This document shows, in pieces, positions 36,387-48,901 of a DNA stretch of 64,000 nt. Position numbers and translations under genes: made by a program. Source of the stretch: Miscanthus floridulus (lineage: Eukaryota > Streptophyta > Magnoliopsida > Poales > Poaceae). Under the pieces are notes generated by a model. It ran no database searches. It saw only the letters and a list, made by a program, of their open reading frames with translations, and was not told where the DNA came from. Positions within the stretch are counted from its first letter, which is position 1; each line of letters opens with the position of its first letter. The stretch is from positions 17,028,502 through 17,092,501 of the forward strand of contig NC_089591.1 in the NCBI RefSeq assembly GCF_019320115.1, in the 5' to 3' direction.

Positions 36387-37066
36387 GGGCAGCCAAAGAA
36401 GCGCAAGGAAGCCACGACGAAGTCTTCAGCGCGCCAACGCGACGCCCAGACGGCCACGCGCGCGACTGGAAGCAAGCCGAAGATCGCCGCCGGTGTAGCC
36501 TGAGCGGTGAGTACTGTTCACAGAAATTACAAGTTTGCCATTCGCCAAATTTCACAAATTACTCTCAAATTTTCATAACAACTCAAAAATCTCCAAAAAT
36601 AAAAGTTGTTCAAAATCAAAAGTTCTACAACTTTGCTTTTATAACCATCTCCTAATTCGGTCTAGATTTTGAAATGAACTTTTGAATTTGAATAGGGAAA
36701 TTTACCGATTTACGCCTTTTTGATTTACTCAAAAATTTTCTAAACAACTTGAAAAACTCCAAAAACAAACTTTGTATAACTTGCCAAGCTCTACACTTTT
36801 GTTTTTGGGCCCAACCCCAAAATATGCTTAGATTTTGAAATGGATTTTCAGGGTAGGGTTTACATGTTGAAACGCGGGGTTTTCTCGAAAAATTCAAAAC
36901 CCAGTCAAACTTTGAACTTGAGTCAAACAATACAATTCAACACTCATTACACAAATGTAAACTTGTTTTAGTAAATGCACATCAAAGTTTTCACCAAATG
37001 CCAAATGCTTTGCAATGCATATGATGACATGTCAGATTTTAACATTTAAACACCCGAGGTGTTACA

Positions 37067-37080
37067 ATCCTTCCCCCTAA
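37067..37080 (-). other. Polypurine tract of element F
   Basis: The minus strand reads TTAGGGGGAAGGAT just before TGTAACACC, the start of the 3' LTR. Confidence 0.7.
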
Positions 37081-37233
37081 AAGAAATATCGCCCCGAGAT
37101 TCAAAGCCATAGGGTAAGTAATGGAAAAGGAAATGTGTCGCAAGAACACATACAAACTCTGTCCATAAAACAGCTAAGGTTACTTTTACAAAACACAACA
37201 TGTACTACCGAGCTCAACTAACATTACTCGATT

Positions 37234-40200
37234 CTATATTGACGCTAAAAATTCGGGAAACTTTTCTAACAAGTAATCTTCTGATTCCCAAGTAGCTTCC
37301 TCTTCTGAATGTTGATTCCATTGTATTTTATAGAATTTGATTGTCCGTCTTCGAGTAACACGATCTTTCTGATCTAACACTCGGATAGGATATTCGGAAT
37401 AGGTTAAATCCGGTTCTAGTTCTACTCCTTCAACTTCAACATTTTGTTCAGGCACTCGGAGACACTTCTTCAATTGAGAAACATGGAACACATCATGCAC
37501 AGCTGCAAGATGTTCAGGTAATTTCAAACGATATGCTACTTTTCCATACCTCTCTAAAATTTGATATGGTCCAATATATCGGGGTGCCAACTTTCCTTTA
37601 ACACCAAAACAGTTAACTCCCTTCATTTGTGATACTTTCAGATATACAAAATCTCCTTTGTTAAATACCAATGGTCTCCGTCGTCTATCCGCATAACTCT
37701 TTTGGCAGGACTGAGCTATCTTCAAATTACTTTGTATTTGCCTAACCTTGTCTTCTGTTTCTTTCACAAGATCAACTCCAAAGAATCTTCTTTCTCCAGG
37801 CTCAGACCAACTCAATGATGTTCTGCATCTACGACCATAGAGTGCTTCAAATGGAGCCATTCTAATGCTTTCTTGATAACTATTGTTGTATGAGAACTCG
37901 GCCAAAGGTAAGCATTCATCCCACTTATTGGAATAGTTAAGGACACAACACCTTAACATATCTTCAAGCACTTGATTAACTCTTTCAGTCTGTCCATCAG
38001 TCTACGGATGATAAGCTATACTGTACAGAAGTTTGGTACCCAACGAAGAATGCAATTGTTTCCAAAAGTTGGAAACAAACTGTGTACCCCTATCTGACAC
38101 AATAGTCTTGGGTATTCCATGGAGACTCATGATTCTTGCTAAGTACATTTTGGCATATTGGATCGTAGGATATATTGTCTTGACTGGAAGAAAATGCGCT
38201 GACTTAGTGAGTCGATCTACAATAACCCATACTGAGTCAAATCCCTTTGATGTCTTGGGTAGACCAACAATAAAGTCCATGCTTATGTCCTCCCACTTCC
38301 AAGATGGAATAGGTAATGGTTGTAATTCACCAGCAGACCTCAAATGTATAGCTTTCACCTTTTGACAAGTATCACACTTTGCTATATATCTAGCAATCTC
38401 TATTTTCATTTTAGTCCACCAGAATCTTTGCTTCAAATCATGGTACATCTTGTTACTTCCCGTATGAATGGATAACCTAGTAGCATGTGCCTCATCTAGA
38501 ATTGACTGCCGCAACTCAGGAACTTTTGGTACCACCAGGCGATCCTTGAACCACAACACATCTTCATTGTCAATACTAAAGCACTCCGCTTTTCCCTTCT
38601 TGACTCTTTCCTTGATATGGGCTATACCCTTGTTTTCCCTCTGAGCAGTAATAACTTGGCCTCGAATAGTGGCTTCAACAATTATGTTGGTCAAACTTCC
38701 TTGTTGAATTACTTCTACATTCAACTTTTCCATTTCTTGACATAAATTCAAACCCATTGTTCTCGCTGTCAGACAATTGCAATAACCTTTGCGACTGAGA
38801 GCATCTGCAACCACATTTGCTTTACCAGGGTGATAATGTACTTCCAAATCATAATCCTTAATCAGTTCTAACCATCTTCTTTGTCGCATGTTCAACTCTG
38901 ACTGAGTAAAGATATACTTTAAGCTTTTATGGTCTGTATACATATGACACGTATTACCAAGCAGGTAATGCCGCCAAATCTTCAGAGCATGAACCACAGC
39001 CGCTAACTCCAAGTCATGAGTCAGATAGTGTTCTTCATGTTGCTTAAGTTGCCTGGATGCATAGGCAATGACTCGGCCTTCTTGCATCAACACACATCCA
39101 ATACCAATACCTGAAGCATCACAATAAACATCAAACGGCTTCTCGATGTCAGGTTGGGCTAACACTGGCGCAGTAGTCAACAGTCTCTTCAAAGTCTAGA
39201 AAGCCTCTTCACAATCTGATGACCAGACAAACTTAACTTGGTTCTTCAACAATTCAGTTATGGACTTTGATATCTTTGAGAAATCTGGAATAAACCGATG
39301 GTAATATCCCGCCAAACCCAGAAAACTCCGAACTTGATGAACTGTGGTTGGCGGTTTCCAATCAAGCACATCCTTCACTTTGCTTGGATCAACTGTAACT
39401 CCTTCGGCTGACAAGACATGTCCAAGAAATTGCACTTCCTTAAGCCAAAAATCACACTTGCTGAACTTGGCATATAGTTGATGTTCTCTCAAACGGGTCA
39501 GAACTATTCTGAGATGTTCTGCATGTTCTTTCTTATTCTTGGAATATACTAAAATGTCATCAATAAACACCACTACAAACTTGTCTAGCTCCGGCATGAA
39601 TACTGAGTTTCATAAGATACATGAAATGAGCTAGAGCATTTGTCAAACCAAAAGACATTACCAAGTATTCATATAACCCATATCTTGTGGTAAATGCTGT
39701 TTTGGGAATATCCTCAGGCTTTATCTTGATTTGGTGATATCCTGATCTCAAATCTATCTTGGAGAAAACTTTGGCTCCGGCCAGTTGATCAAAAAGCAGA
39801 TCTATCCGAGGTAATGGATACTTATTCTTGATGGTCACTTCATTCAATGGACGATAGTCAACACACAACCTCAGGGTCTCACCTTTCTTTTTCACAAAAA
39901 TTGCCGGACATCCCCAAGGTGAAGAACTAGGTTGGATAAACCCTTTCTCAATCAATTCTTGTAACTGAGTTTTCAACTCGGCCAATTCCTTAGGTGGCAT
40001 CCTATAAGCTCTCCGAGAAATCGGAGCTGTTCCAGGTTGTAACTCTATATTGAACTGTACATCCCTATCAGGTGGTAGACCGGGTAAATCTTCAGGAAAC
40101 ACATCCGAAAATCCACACACTACCGGAATATCTCTAATCTCTTTGACAACAGTTGCACAAATCTTACTCACTGATCTTCTTAGGGTTGGAAGTTGGATAA

Positions 40201-40924
40201 GAAGTTGAGAATTACTATTAGGCAAACTCACTCTTAAGGTCCTATTCAAAGCATCTATAACAGCCTTATGCTGATACATCCAATTCATTCCCAAGATTAC
40301 ATCTATATCCTGATCCTTAAGGATAATCATGGTAGTGGGAAAAATATGCCCACCCAGGTTTACGGGTACCTGGTATACCATCTCCTTAGTACACAGACGT
40401 CCCCCGGGCGACTGTATAAAGAAACTTTCCTTTGTTGCCCCAATTGAAATTTCATGCTTCACGACAAATGTTCTATTGATGAATGAATGCGATGTGCCAG
40501 AATCAAAAAGTATAACTGCAGGGTGATTGGCAACAGGAAACATACCCATCATCACTGGCTCCCCTTCCGGAATTTCTCCAGCTTGAATATAGAACACCCG
40601 TCCTGTCTTCCTCTCATCTTTGCCCTTCTGAGCATTCTGATTGGGGTTCTTGTTTGGTGCCTGACCCTGTTGTTGATTGGCAGGAGCCTTCTGATAATTT
40701 TGATTAGCCTGCCTAGGATATGGACATTCCCTGGAGAAATGACCAGTCCTTCCACAATTATAGCATGGATAGTTGTGACCCTGGGATGTTGGAGCATTGC
40801 CACCAGGAGCATTGGTTGACTGTGAACTCGAATAGGTTATAGCAGGACGGACATTTGACTGTTGCCCGGCTTGGAACTGCGGCGGACGATAAGGAGGACG
40901 ATTATGATGTACTGGATGATAAAT
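37234..40924 (-). pseudogene. Element F gag C-terminus, protease, RT, RNase H and chromodomain-type integrase (broken)
   Basis: Minus-strand order: zinc knuckle [14 protein letters not shown] (about 40725-40770); aspartic protease [11 protein letters not shown] (about 40490); RT with [21 protein letters not shown] and, after a one-base insertion near 39606, [10 protein letters not shown]; RNase H with [15 protein letters not shown]; integrase with a His/Cys finger (CDTCQKVK) and the Asp-Asp-Glu core ([27 protein letters not shown]); a C-terminal chromodomain-like part ending at 37234. Breaks: the frameshift just upstream of the RT active site, TAG 39193-39195 and TAG 37999-38001. Both stops look like CAG to TAG changes. 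The protein would make cDNA of the element and insert it. Upstream it joins 52699-53499 across element I. The domains are near complete, so the family was recently autonomous. Confidence 0.9.
40920..40924. other. Target-site duplication TAAAT, left of element I
   Basis: Identical to 52694-52698 on the other side of I. Confidence 0.92.
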
Positions 40925-41295
40925 TGTGGCAGAACCACCTGAAATAGCGTACTTACGAAGGCGCTCGTCTTCCATCAGACACTAAGCACCCCGAAAGTAA
41001 CTACAGCGAGCGGTGTCCGTCGGGCACACCCTAAGGGAGAACCCGAAAGATCCACATTTTTCCCAAGGATCCAATAATGAAAACGAGTTACAACACAAGT
41101 CTATCTCATACATTAGAGTTTCTTGAAAAGTACATTATTACAATACCAAATACAGAGTGCGAAATAATAAACAGCGGAATATTAAAAGATAACATCTAGC
41201 GATAAGATAACGAGGATTCCGTCTGAGCCCACCAGATGGATCCTCCACACAAGGAACTCCTCAAGCGTCACCTGCAACAGGGGTAAATAAACCCA

Positions 41296-41312
41296 GAGTA
41301 CACAATGTACTC
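41296..41312 (-). other. Conserved LTR hairpin block, I left copy
   Basis: GAGTACA-CAA-TGTACTC: a perfect seven-pair stem with a three-base loop, 371 bp from the LTR 3' end. Flanks are TCGGATAAGTCTTGC and GGGTTTATTTACCCC on the minus strand. Confidence 0.65.
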
Positions 41313-42219
41313 GCAAGACTTATCCGATAGTGGGAATACTTTCCTGACTCCAAGGAATATGCTAGGCTTTATGGTTTGCTGGTTCTCTTTTAGCAAAAAG
41401 CAATACTAATAGTGAGTCCTTATTGATACATTATTATCATCAGCCGTATTAAGTTTTCATCTAGTCAATCTATATAAGCCTGTTCTACTTTCAAGCAAGA
41501 GTTGAGCAATCCGTTCCATTTCTTCTCCTTTCAACTTTCAGTTCTTACTACGGTGCTAAACCGCAGACAAGCCGTACCGGATAACCCGGCGATTCGCGAA
41601 TCAATGTGCCCAGCTGGGTGCCCCGAAGACACACGCCCCGCTTGTACCCCAGGCACAAGCAGGACTAACCCACCACTCTCCTGTCCCGGGTGTCCAGGTC
41701 CCCGTCCAAACTTGGACTCCAAGCCCCCACATCCTGAGTCCCGGACTCAGTGCGGTGCAAGGACCTCCACCACCTCCTCTTCCCATCAGTCGGTCCGGAA
41801 AGAGCCAGATCCGCGACAAGAGAGCAGCAAGCCTTCCCTGCGCCCATACCCAAGTATGTGCTCGGGACAATAATCTGTGACTTGCCTAGAGTCATATGCA
41901 ACGACCGGTCCTTAATCGACACAGACAGAGAAAAAGTGTAACCGGGCTATGCCCTGTTGGCCGCAGGACACAACCCCTCACACCCACCAGTACCAAATCC
42001 ACATCCCTGTCCGGTCACCATTTTCCTTTCCATTATTTCATCATGATATCATAGTTTAATCACCTATTTGCGAGTAACGACAGGTTACTCACGCTACCGA
42101 CATCCTAAGCATAGCAGCTACTCGACCTGTACTAGTAGGACTCATGGTGGATATATTTATGCATGTAGCTTCCATAAAATGCCTGTAACGTAAATGCATA
42201 TCATATAAATATATTCAGA

Positions 42220-42420
42220 TCATTTAAAAATAGGGGTTATGCACCGGGGCTTGCCTTGGGCAGGCGCGGTGTCAGCAAAGTCAGTGACGGGTGGCTCCGG
42301 AACGTCCTCCTGCACGAGGATCTCCTCGTACTCTTCGATGACTTTGTCGTACTCCTGCTCGCCGAATGTCACGATCTCCAGTGGCTCGTCCTCTATATGC
42401 ATGCAGTGATGATGATGCAA
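42220..42420 (-). CDS. Small acidic ORF in I LTR (left copy), 66 aa, ends QGKPRCITPIFK
   Basis: ATG start, His-rich beginning (MHHHHCMH), then a strongly acidic body (IEDEPLEIV, EEYEEILVQEDVPEPP) and a GKPR-containing end. The right LTR copy (50658-50858) differs by one residue (K versus E). It lies about 600 bp downstream of the LTR TATA box, so it is in the transcript leader. F, and in broken form K and B, have an acidic frame ending in Gly-Lys-Pro at the same place. Function unknown; it could be a leader ORF. Confidence 0.35.
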   Translation of the reverse strand: MHHHHCMHIEDEPLEIVTFGEQEYDKVIEEYEEILVQEDVPEPPVTDFADTAPAQGKPRCITPIFK

Positions 42421-43063
42421 TAATTAATATATAGGCAACCGCAACTCTTAAAATAAGAATACATCTACCAAGCTACTAAGCTAACTCTAATGACTAATAC
42501 GCAAAGTTACCTATTATTCCCACTAAACAAGTATGAAACATTTCATGTATTATCTTAGCAACTAAAGACATCCTTATTGTTAATATCAATTTACTATATA
42601 TATAATAAAACAAGGTGCACTAGCTACCATGCATCATAAAAATTTATTCTCTAAATAACCATAACGAGCATTTCAAAATAATAAAGTAATCCTAAAGGTA
42701 TCACTGAACTATACGAACTAATTATACTAACAGATAGATCATGAATTTAAGAATCTAACAAAATTTATTTCACAATCAATAAATAAATTCAAATGAGCTC
42801 TAGAGATGAAGAAAACGATATTATTGGAGGAGGCTAATCACGCAATTGAACTTGTTGACTTGCACATGACTGTGGGTCTAGAATTACTAGATGAGACCGC
42901 GGGTCAAGAAAATAAGAAGAAGAATGAAGGAATTCTTACAGGCTAGCTACCTCAGAATGGAATGAAGTGCCACCTACGGTGATCGATGTGCGGAGGCAAT
43001 GCAAGAGGAGAGACACCAGGGAGCTTAGCAAATGCCTGCCCTGCGTGGAGTGGAGCAGAGCCA

Positions 43064-43069
43064 TATATA
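43064..43069 (-). promoter_or_regulatory. Candidate TATA box of I LTR (left)
   Basis: The minus strand reads GCTATATATGGCTC, about 1.19 kb into the LTR and followed by GC-rich sequence. Conserved at 51502-51507. Confidence 0.45.
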
Positions 43070-44255
43070 GCACTGATCGTGGGTGGTCATGAGTAGTCAG
43101 GAAGCATGAAATGAGTTGGCAGGGTTGTCCTCTGGCTCCGTGTCGTGTGCGGTGGTGAGGTCATGGTCATGAAAGAATTAATTCAAGGATTGAACTTTGA
43201 GTGGTCTTGGACTTACGAGCATGTCAGGACTGGAGTGGGCTTTGGGACTAAACGTACTTGGCGGTGGGGTGCTGGTTTATTTATGCAGGTCAAGGAATTA
43301 ATTGAGGAGGAGATCACAGGTCAAGGAAACATTAGAGAATGAAAAGATCAATTATAGACTAGCTACCTCAGCTGATTATTACAGCTCAGGAGAAATCGAT
43401 AGACGCAGCTTTCACGGACAAGAACAGAGAAACTTGATTTGAGAGAAGCAAGTGAGCAGCAGAGCGAAATAGCTCGGCGTATCCTTTTAAAGGCAGGAGA
43501 CGCAGGAAATGGAGAAGCAAAGGCGCGACAACGACGCGTCATAAGGTTAGTGGCTAAACTAGCTTGCTTAAAGATAAATAAAGCGCAGCAGGAACGACGT
43601 GCTGCATGGACAAACAATATTTTCCACTGGCTAGGGTGATTTTTCCACGGATGAACAGTAACTTCTGCGCATGAACAGTGATTTCCACGCGTGAACAGTG
43701 CTTCGTCGGATGAGCAGTGGTTTCTGGGCGGCTTCAGTCCTACCGTGCGGAAAATCTTCAATGCTACAGTGCTGTCGTGAGGAAAGAATCAAGCATCAGG
43801 AACCGTGTTTTCTACTGCGAATAGTGTTTCCTGCACTGCTACAGTGCCGCCGTATGGAAAATCTTCGCTGCTCCAGCTCTGACGTGAAGAAAGGGTGCGT
43901 GCACCGATAATTTTGCAAGGCGATTAGCAAGCGAAGTAAAGGCAGAATAATTAGAACAACGAGAGATGACAGTGGCGCGTCGCGAGATTGATGGAGATAT
44001 AAATTTTGCCAAGTGGTATGCTAATAATTAGTGAATGACAATAATTTATCACTTGACTTTGTGGCTAAGGAGCTCTCACGTGGAGAGAGATGACGTGCTG
44101 GAAGGACAACTTGGACAAGGAATAAATTAGAGCTCAATTTGAGAATTAGTGCAATAAAATTTAATTTCTCATTTACCACATGCAATAATACATAAACATG
44201 ATGCTCATGACATGGTTTAATATTTTGATTAAGGCGTAACACCGAGGGTGTTACA

Positions 44256-44273
44256 AATCTACCCCCCTAAAAC
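44256..44273 (-). other. Polypurine tract of element I
   Basis: The minus strand reads GTTTTAGGGGGGTAGATT directly before TGTAACACC. Confidence 0.8.
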
Positions 44274-44341
44274 AAAATCTCGACCCGAGATTTATGTGCC
44301 TAGTGTGAGAACAAGGTAGGAAATACATTTCGACATAGCAA

Positions 44342-47300
44342 CTAACTATCAGAACCATTGAGGAGATGGGGGTAATGCTTCAATAGGTAACTCTCTTGTT
44401 CCCACGTGGCTTTAGCCTCAGAATGATTTTGCCATTGTATCTTGTAAAACTTTATCACCCTGTTTCTGGTCACTCTCTCCTTCTCATCCAAAATTTTTAT
44501 AGGATGCTCCACATAAGACAGATCAGGTTGGAGTGGAAGTCCTTCTATTTCTATAGATTCTTCAGGAACTCGTAGGCATTTCTTCAGTTGCGAGACGTGA
44601 AATACATTGTGAACTACCGAGAGAATTTCAGGGAGTTGGAGACGATAAGCAACGGAACCACACTGCTGCAACACCTTGTATGGACCCACATACCGAGGGG
44701 CTAACTTGCCATGGACACCAAACCGATGTACCCCTCTCAAAGGAGATACCTTGAGATACACATAATCTCCAGCTGCAAATTCCAAAGGTCTTCTTCGTTT
44801 GTCTGCGTAAGCCTTCTGTCGACTCTGAGCTGACTTCAAGTGTTCACGAATTATATTTACTTTCTCTCGAGCCTCCTTTATGAAATCCGGCCTGAAGTAC
44901 CCACGGTCTCCTACCTCAACCCAGTTTAGTGGCGTCCTACACTTCTGTCCATATAAAGCTTCAAATGGTGCCATACGGATACTCTCTTGATAGCTGTTAT
45001 TATAAGAAAATTCGGCTAGCTTCAAACACTGATCCCACTTCTCAGGAAAAGAGATGGTACAAGCCCGCAGCATATCCTCGAGCACCTGGTTCACCCTTTC
45101 AGTTTGACCATCAGTCTGGGGATGGTATGCCGAGCTTCTGAGAAGACGAGTACCCAAACACTCCTGGAGTTTCTCCCAAAAACGAGAGACAAAAACTGAC
45201 CCTCTATCAGAGATGATGGTGAGAGGAACTCCATGTAGGGTCACAATCCGATCAAAGTATAACTCCGCATACTTCTTGGCATTGTATCTAGTGTCCACCG
45301 GAAGAAAGTGGGCAGACTTGGTGAGACGGTCCACAATGACCCAAATAGAATCAAAGCCCGAGGAGGTGCGGGGTAAACCCACAATGAAATCTAGGGAAAT
45401 ATCCTCCCATTTCCAAACAGGAATGGGCAAGGGCTGCAGATATCCAGGAGTACGCATATGATCTGCCTTGACTCTACCACAAGTGTCACACTCCGCAACG
45501 AACTGGGTGATATCTTGCTTCATGTAAGACCACCAGTACAGTTGGCGTAGATCATGGTACATCTTGTTGCTACCAGGGTGGATAGACAGCTTGGAATGAT
45601 GGGCTTCTTTTAAAATCTTTCTTTTCAGCTCTTCATTGGATGGAACCACCAGCCTATCCTTATATCTCATGACTCCCAGCTCATCAATACTAAAATGAGG
45701 TCCACGTCCTTCAGCTAGCAACTTCTTGATGTGAGGAATCTCTTCGGGGTCTTCCTTTTGTTCCCAAATAATTTGCTCCAGCAGCTCTGAGGTCAAGGCA
45801 ATCTGAGCTAGCACCTCTGTGTGGTGAAGTGACAAGGGTATATCCTCAACCTGATGCAACTTACGACTTAAGGCATCAGCTACCACATTGGCTTTTCCTG
45901 GATGATAGTGGACTTCCAAATTATAATCCTTGATCAACTCTAACCATCTCCTTTGCCTCATGTTCAACTCAGACTGAGTGAAAATATACTTAAGGCTCTT
46001 GTGGTCAGTGAAGATATGCACTTTGTTGCCCAACAAATAATGCCTCCAAATCTTCAGAGAGTGAACTACAGCAGCTAGCTCTAAATCATGGGTAGGGTAG
46101 TTCACCTCGTGCTTCTTCAGTTGGCGCGAAGCATAAGCTATCACACGCCCCTCTTGCATAAGCACACACCCCAATCCCGTCTTCGAGGCATCACAGTAAA
46201 CATCAAAGGGCCTCTCAATATTAGGTTGAGCCAATACAGGAGCAGTGGTCAGAAAAGTCTTTAGGGACTGAAAAGCTTCTTCACAAGCTGGACCCCAAAC
46301 AAACTTAGCTTCTTTCTGGAGCAGCTTAGTCATGGGCTGGGCTATCTTGGAGAAATCGGGGATGAAACGTCGATAGTATCCAGCTAGCCCAAGGAACTGA
46401 CGGATCTGGTGCACAGACCTAGGAGACTTCCAATCTAACACATCTTGCACCTTGCTGGGATCTACAGAAACGCCCTCAGGTGTCAACACATGTCCTAAAA
46501 ACTGCACTCGATCTAACCAAAACTCGCACTTGCTGAATTTAGCATACAGCTGGTGCTCTCTGAGTCGAGTCAGGACTATCCGGAGGTGACAGGTATGCTC
46601 TTCATCATTCTTGGAGTAGATCAAAATGTCATCAATGAACACTACCACAAACTTATCCAACTCTGGCATGAAGACTGAGTTCATCAGGTACATGAAGTAA
46701 GCCGGGGCATTGGTGAGACCGAAAGACATCACTAGGTACTCATACAACCCATACCTAGTAGAGAAAGCTGTCCTTGGTATATCCTGTGGCCTGATCTTGA
46801 TCTGATGGTAGCCCGATCGGAGATCTATCTTCGAGAACACCTTGGCACCAGCTAACTGGTCAAACAAAGTATCTATGCAGGGCAAGGGATACTTGTTCTT
46901 AACTGTTACCGCATTGAGGGGGCGGTAATCCACACACATCCGCAGGGTACCATCCTTCTTCTTCACAAAAATCGCTGGACAACCCCATGGTGAAGAACTT
47001 GGGCGGATGAAACCCTTGTCCATCAACTCCTCCAGTTGCTTCTTCATTTCAGCCAGTTCTCTCGGAGCCATGCGGTACGGACGCCTGGAGATAGGAGCAG
47101 TACCAGGCTCAAGCTCAATGGAGAATTCTACCTCACGGTCCGGTGGCAATCTAGGAAGATCTTCAGGGAAAACATCTGGAAACTCATATACTACTGGAAT
47201 GGAGGTAAGATCAGGAATGGCTTCCGCATGGGCAGCAACAGGTAAGACCGGTTCTGAGGGTATGATGAGAGACATCCTATCCTCAGAAAATGGAAGCCGT

Positions 47301-47350
47301 AACTCTACACTTCTTCTCTTCATATCCAATACTACCCCATACAACCGCAA
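44342..47350 (-). CDS. Element I pol: reverse transcriptase, RNase H, integrase with chromodomain
   Basis: 1002 codons open. RT spans residues 85-300 ([19 protein letters not shown], active site FIDDIL at 238-243). RNase H spans 383-500 ([33 protein letters not shown]). The integrase His/Cys finger is about 584-624 (HH...CDTC). The catalytic core follows, with D at about 654 (SLDFIVGL), a second Asp in [10 protein letters not shown] and Glu in [10 protein letters not shown]. The C-terminal chromodomain-like segment at 930-995 ([27 protein letters not shown]) marks a chromovirus. It is in the same frame as gag-protease upstream, separated only by a TAG at 47348-47350 where related elements have Trp (GMNWL), so the true protein is a gag-pol polyprotein and the first residue given here is not a real start. 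Confidence 0.93.
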   Translation of the reverse strand: MRLYGVVLDMKRRSVELRLPFSEDRMSLIIPSEPVLPVAAHAEAIPDLTSIPVVYEFPDVFPEDLPRLPPDREVEFSIELEPGTAPISRRPYRMAPRELAEMKKQLEELMDKGFIRPSSSPWGCPAIFVKKKDGTLRMCVDYRPLNAVTVKNKYPLPCIDTLFDQLAGAKVFSKIDLRSGYHQIKIRPQDIPRTAFSTRYGLYEYLVMSFGLTNAPAYFMYLMNSVFMPELDKFVVVFIDDILIYSKNDEEHTCHLRIVLTRLREHQLYAKFSKCEFWLDRVQFLGHVLTPEGVSVDPSKVQDVLDWKSPRSVHQIRQFLGLAGYYRRFIPDFSKIAQPMTKLLQKEAKFVWGPACEEAFQSLKTFLTTAPVLAQPNIERPFDVYCDASKTGLGCVLMQEGRVIAYASRQLKKHEVNYPTHDLELAAVVHSLKIWRHYLLGNKVHIFTDHKSLKYIFTQSELNMRQRRWLELIKDYNLEVHYHPGKANVVADALSRKLHQVEDIPLSLHHTEVLAQIALTSELLEQIIWEQKEDPEEIPHIKKLLAEGRGPHFSIDELGVMRYKDRLVVPSNEELKRKILKEAHHSKLSIHPGSNKMYHDLRQLYWWSYMKQDITQFVAECDTCGRVKADHMRTPGYLQPLPIPVWKWEDISLDFIVGLPRTSSGFDSIWVIVDRLTKSAHFLPVDTRYNAKKYAELYFDRIVTLHGVPLTIISDRGSVFVSRFWEKLQECLGTRLLRSSAYHPQTDGQTERVNQVLEDMLRACTISFPEKWDQCLKLAEFSYNNSYQESIRMAPFEALYGQKCRTPLNWVEVGDRGYFRPDFIKEAREKVNIIREHLKSAQSRQKAYADKRRRPLEFAAGDYVYLKVSPLRGVHRFGVHGKLAPRYVGPYKVLQQCGSVAYRLQLPEILSVVHNVFHVSQLKKCLRVPEESIEIEGLPLQPDLSYVEHPIKILDEKERVTRNRVIKFYKIQWQNHSEAKATWEQESYLLKHYPHLLNGSDS

Positions 47351-48901
47351 CTAGTTCATTCCAAGAATAGCATCAATGCCTTGCCCAGGCATTATCATGA
47401 ACTGTAGACGGTAAGTGTGGGTGGCTAATACCAAACTTACTGTATCTGTGCGGGTATTGATGAACATCTGAGAACCGGCAGTACGGATCTTATAGGCATA
47501 TGGTATAGCCAATAGTGATAAGTTGTGCCTCTCTACAAACCCCATGCTCATGAAGGAATGCGATGCACCAGAATCAAACAACACCAAAGCTGGATGGGAT
47601 TCGATGGTAAACATACCAGCCATAACTGTCTCCTGCTGCATAGCTTGCTGAGCATCCGTGAAGTGCACCTGACCAGATCTGCTGGGCACCTTCCTCTTGA
47701 TGAAAGTCCTCTTAATCAGCCTGGAATTTGCAGATGGCTGAGACGGCTGAGCTGTCTGCTGCTGAGGACACTCCCTGGCATAGTGGCCATCCTTGCCACA
47801 CTTGAAACAAGCACCAGGCTTGTTCCCGAATCCTTGACGAGGTGGGACCAGCTGTCCCTGAGTCTGCTGGGGCTGCACCTGCTGCTGAGGTGCCTTGTAC
47901 TGAGTAGCAGAAGTCTGTGATGTCTGCTGGGGTGACCGGTACGGAGGCCCGCCGGATGGTTGATAGGGCCCCCGCCTAACAATCTGCACCTTCTGAGTAT
48001 GGGGATGACTGGAGGATCCAGCTGCCACCCGCTTCCGCTTCCAATCCGCCTGAGATGCCCGCTGGAAACCCTCAAGAGCAATGGCGGCGTTCATCAGAGC
48101 CCCAAAGGTCTGATAGTTCCCCAGGTACAGTTTCTCCTGAAGAGCAGGAGTGAGACCGTGAAAGAAGCGATCCCTCTTCTTGTCATCCGTGTCCACCTGA
48201 CTACCAGCATACTGAGCCAAGTGGTTAAACTAGGTCACATACTCCATTACTGTCCTGCTCCCCTGACGTAGCTCCATGAACTCGGTCACCTTCTGGTGGA
48301 TAACACCAGCAGGTATGAAGAACTCGCGGAAAGCGGTGGAGAACTCCTGCCACGTCGCCGGGTGATCCGGCAGCTCTGCGGCCTGGAAAGTCTCCCACCA
48401 GGCACCTGCGGACCCCAAAAGCAGCTGGGATGCAAAGTGCATCTTCTGCTCGTTGGCCACTCCGAGCAGCCAAAACTTCTGCTCCAACGTGCGAAGCCAG
48501 TGCTCTGCCTCCAACGGATCGTCCGACGGTGTGAACGTGGGCGGGTGGGTTTTGAGGAAGTCCTGGTAAGAGGACTGTCCCTCAGGACGACGAGCACCAC
48601 CCCCATTCCCACCGTTGCCTCCGGGGCCTCCACGGGCAAGACCCGCGAGGGCCTGTGCCATAATCTCCATGGCACGAGCTGTCTCCTGATGAGCAACGGC
48701 TGACTCCTGGCGAGCAGCCAACAACTCCACCATGACCTCCGCGGCGGACAGTGGCGGAGGCGGTGGCGGAAAAGGCTGAGGAACCAAGGGTGGAACCTCC
48801 CGAGCTCCCTCGTTGCCATGCTCAAAGGCCTGAGCACTATCACCATGGCCCTCGTTGGCCGCTCCCGAACTGGTGCTCCCACGTCCAGACCTCAGATTCA
48901 T
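47351..48901 (-). pseudogene. Element I gag and protease, one internal TAG
   Basis: Starts at ATG 48901 (MNLRSGRGSTSS). Residues 1-110 are Pro/Gly/Ala-rich. The capsid domain follows (FTPSDDPLEAEHWLRTLEQKF, GAWWETF, WQEFSTAFREFFIP, LRQGSRTVMEY). A TAG at 48227-48229 interrupts it before FNHLAQYA. Then come the zinc knuckle CFKCGKDGHYAREC and the protease active site VLFDSGASHSFM. It ends at IDAILGMN before the second TAG. The start is preceded by TCTCACTTATAG, which looks like a 3' splice site, so the long LTR leader may be spliced out. Gag packages the RNA; the protease matures the polyprotein. Confidence 0.88.

Larger units (their letters stand above)
33469..37066 (-). repeat. Element F 3' LTR, 3598 bp
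   Basis: TGTGGCAGAACC...GAGGTGTTACA. It repeats at 54650-58197. U3 is the AT-rich right part (36500-37066), with a GC-rich promoter-proximal part at 35630-36500; the rest is R/U5. Frames such as 33893-34156, 35805-36071 and 36222-36503 are LTR sequence and are not supported as genes. Confidence 0.95.
40925..44255 (-). repeat. Element I 3' LTR, 3331 bp
   Basis: TGTGGCAGAACCACC...GAGGGTGTTACA; repeats at 49363-52693. The plus frames 41502-41873 and 41531-41722 are Pro/Ser-rich artefacts of GC-rich R/U5 sequence. Confidence 0.96.

Noticed and set aside
38033..38365. Plus-strand frames opposite pol in F, I and H (for example 38033-38365, 40487-40819, 47525-47920, 58921-59325)
   Set aside because: Shadows of the conserved pol or gag codons on the minus strand.
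41502..41941. Pro/Ser-rich plus-strand frames in LTR I (also 49940-50379)
   Set aside because: Antisense to the element and without domain pattern; similarity between copies only reflects the young age of the LTR pair.
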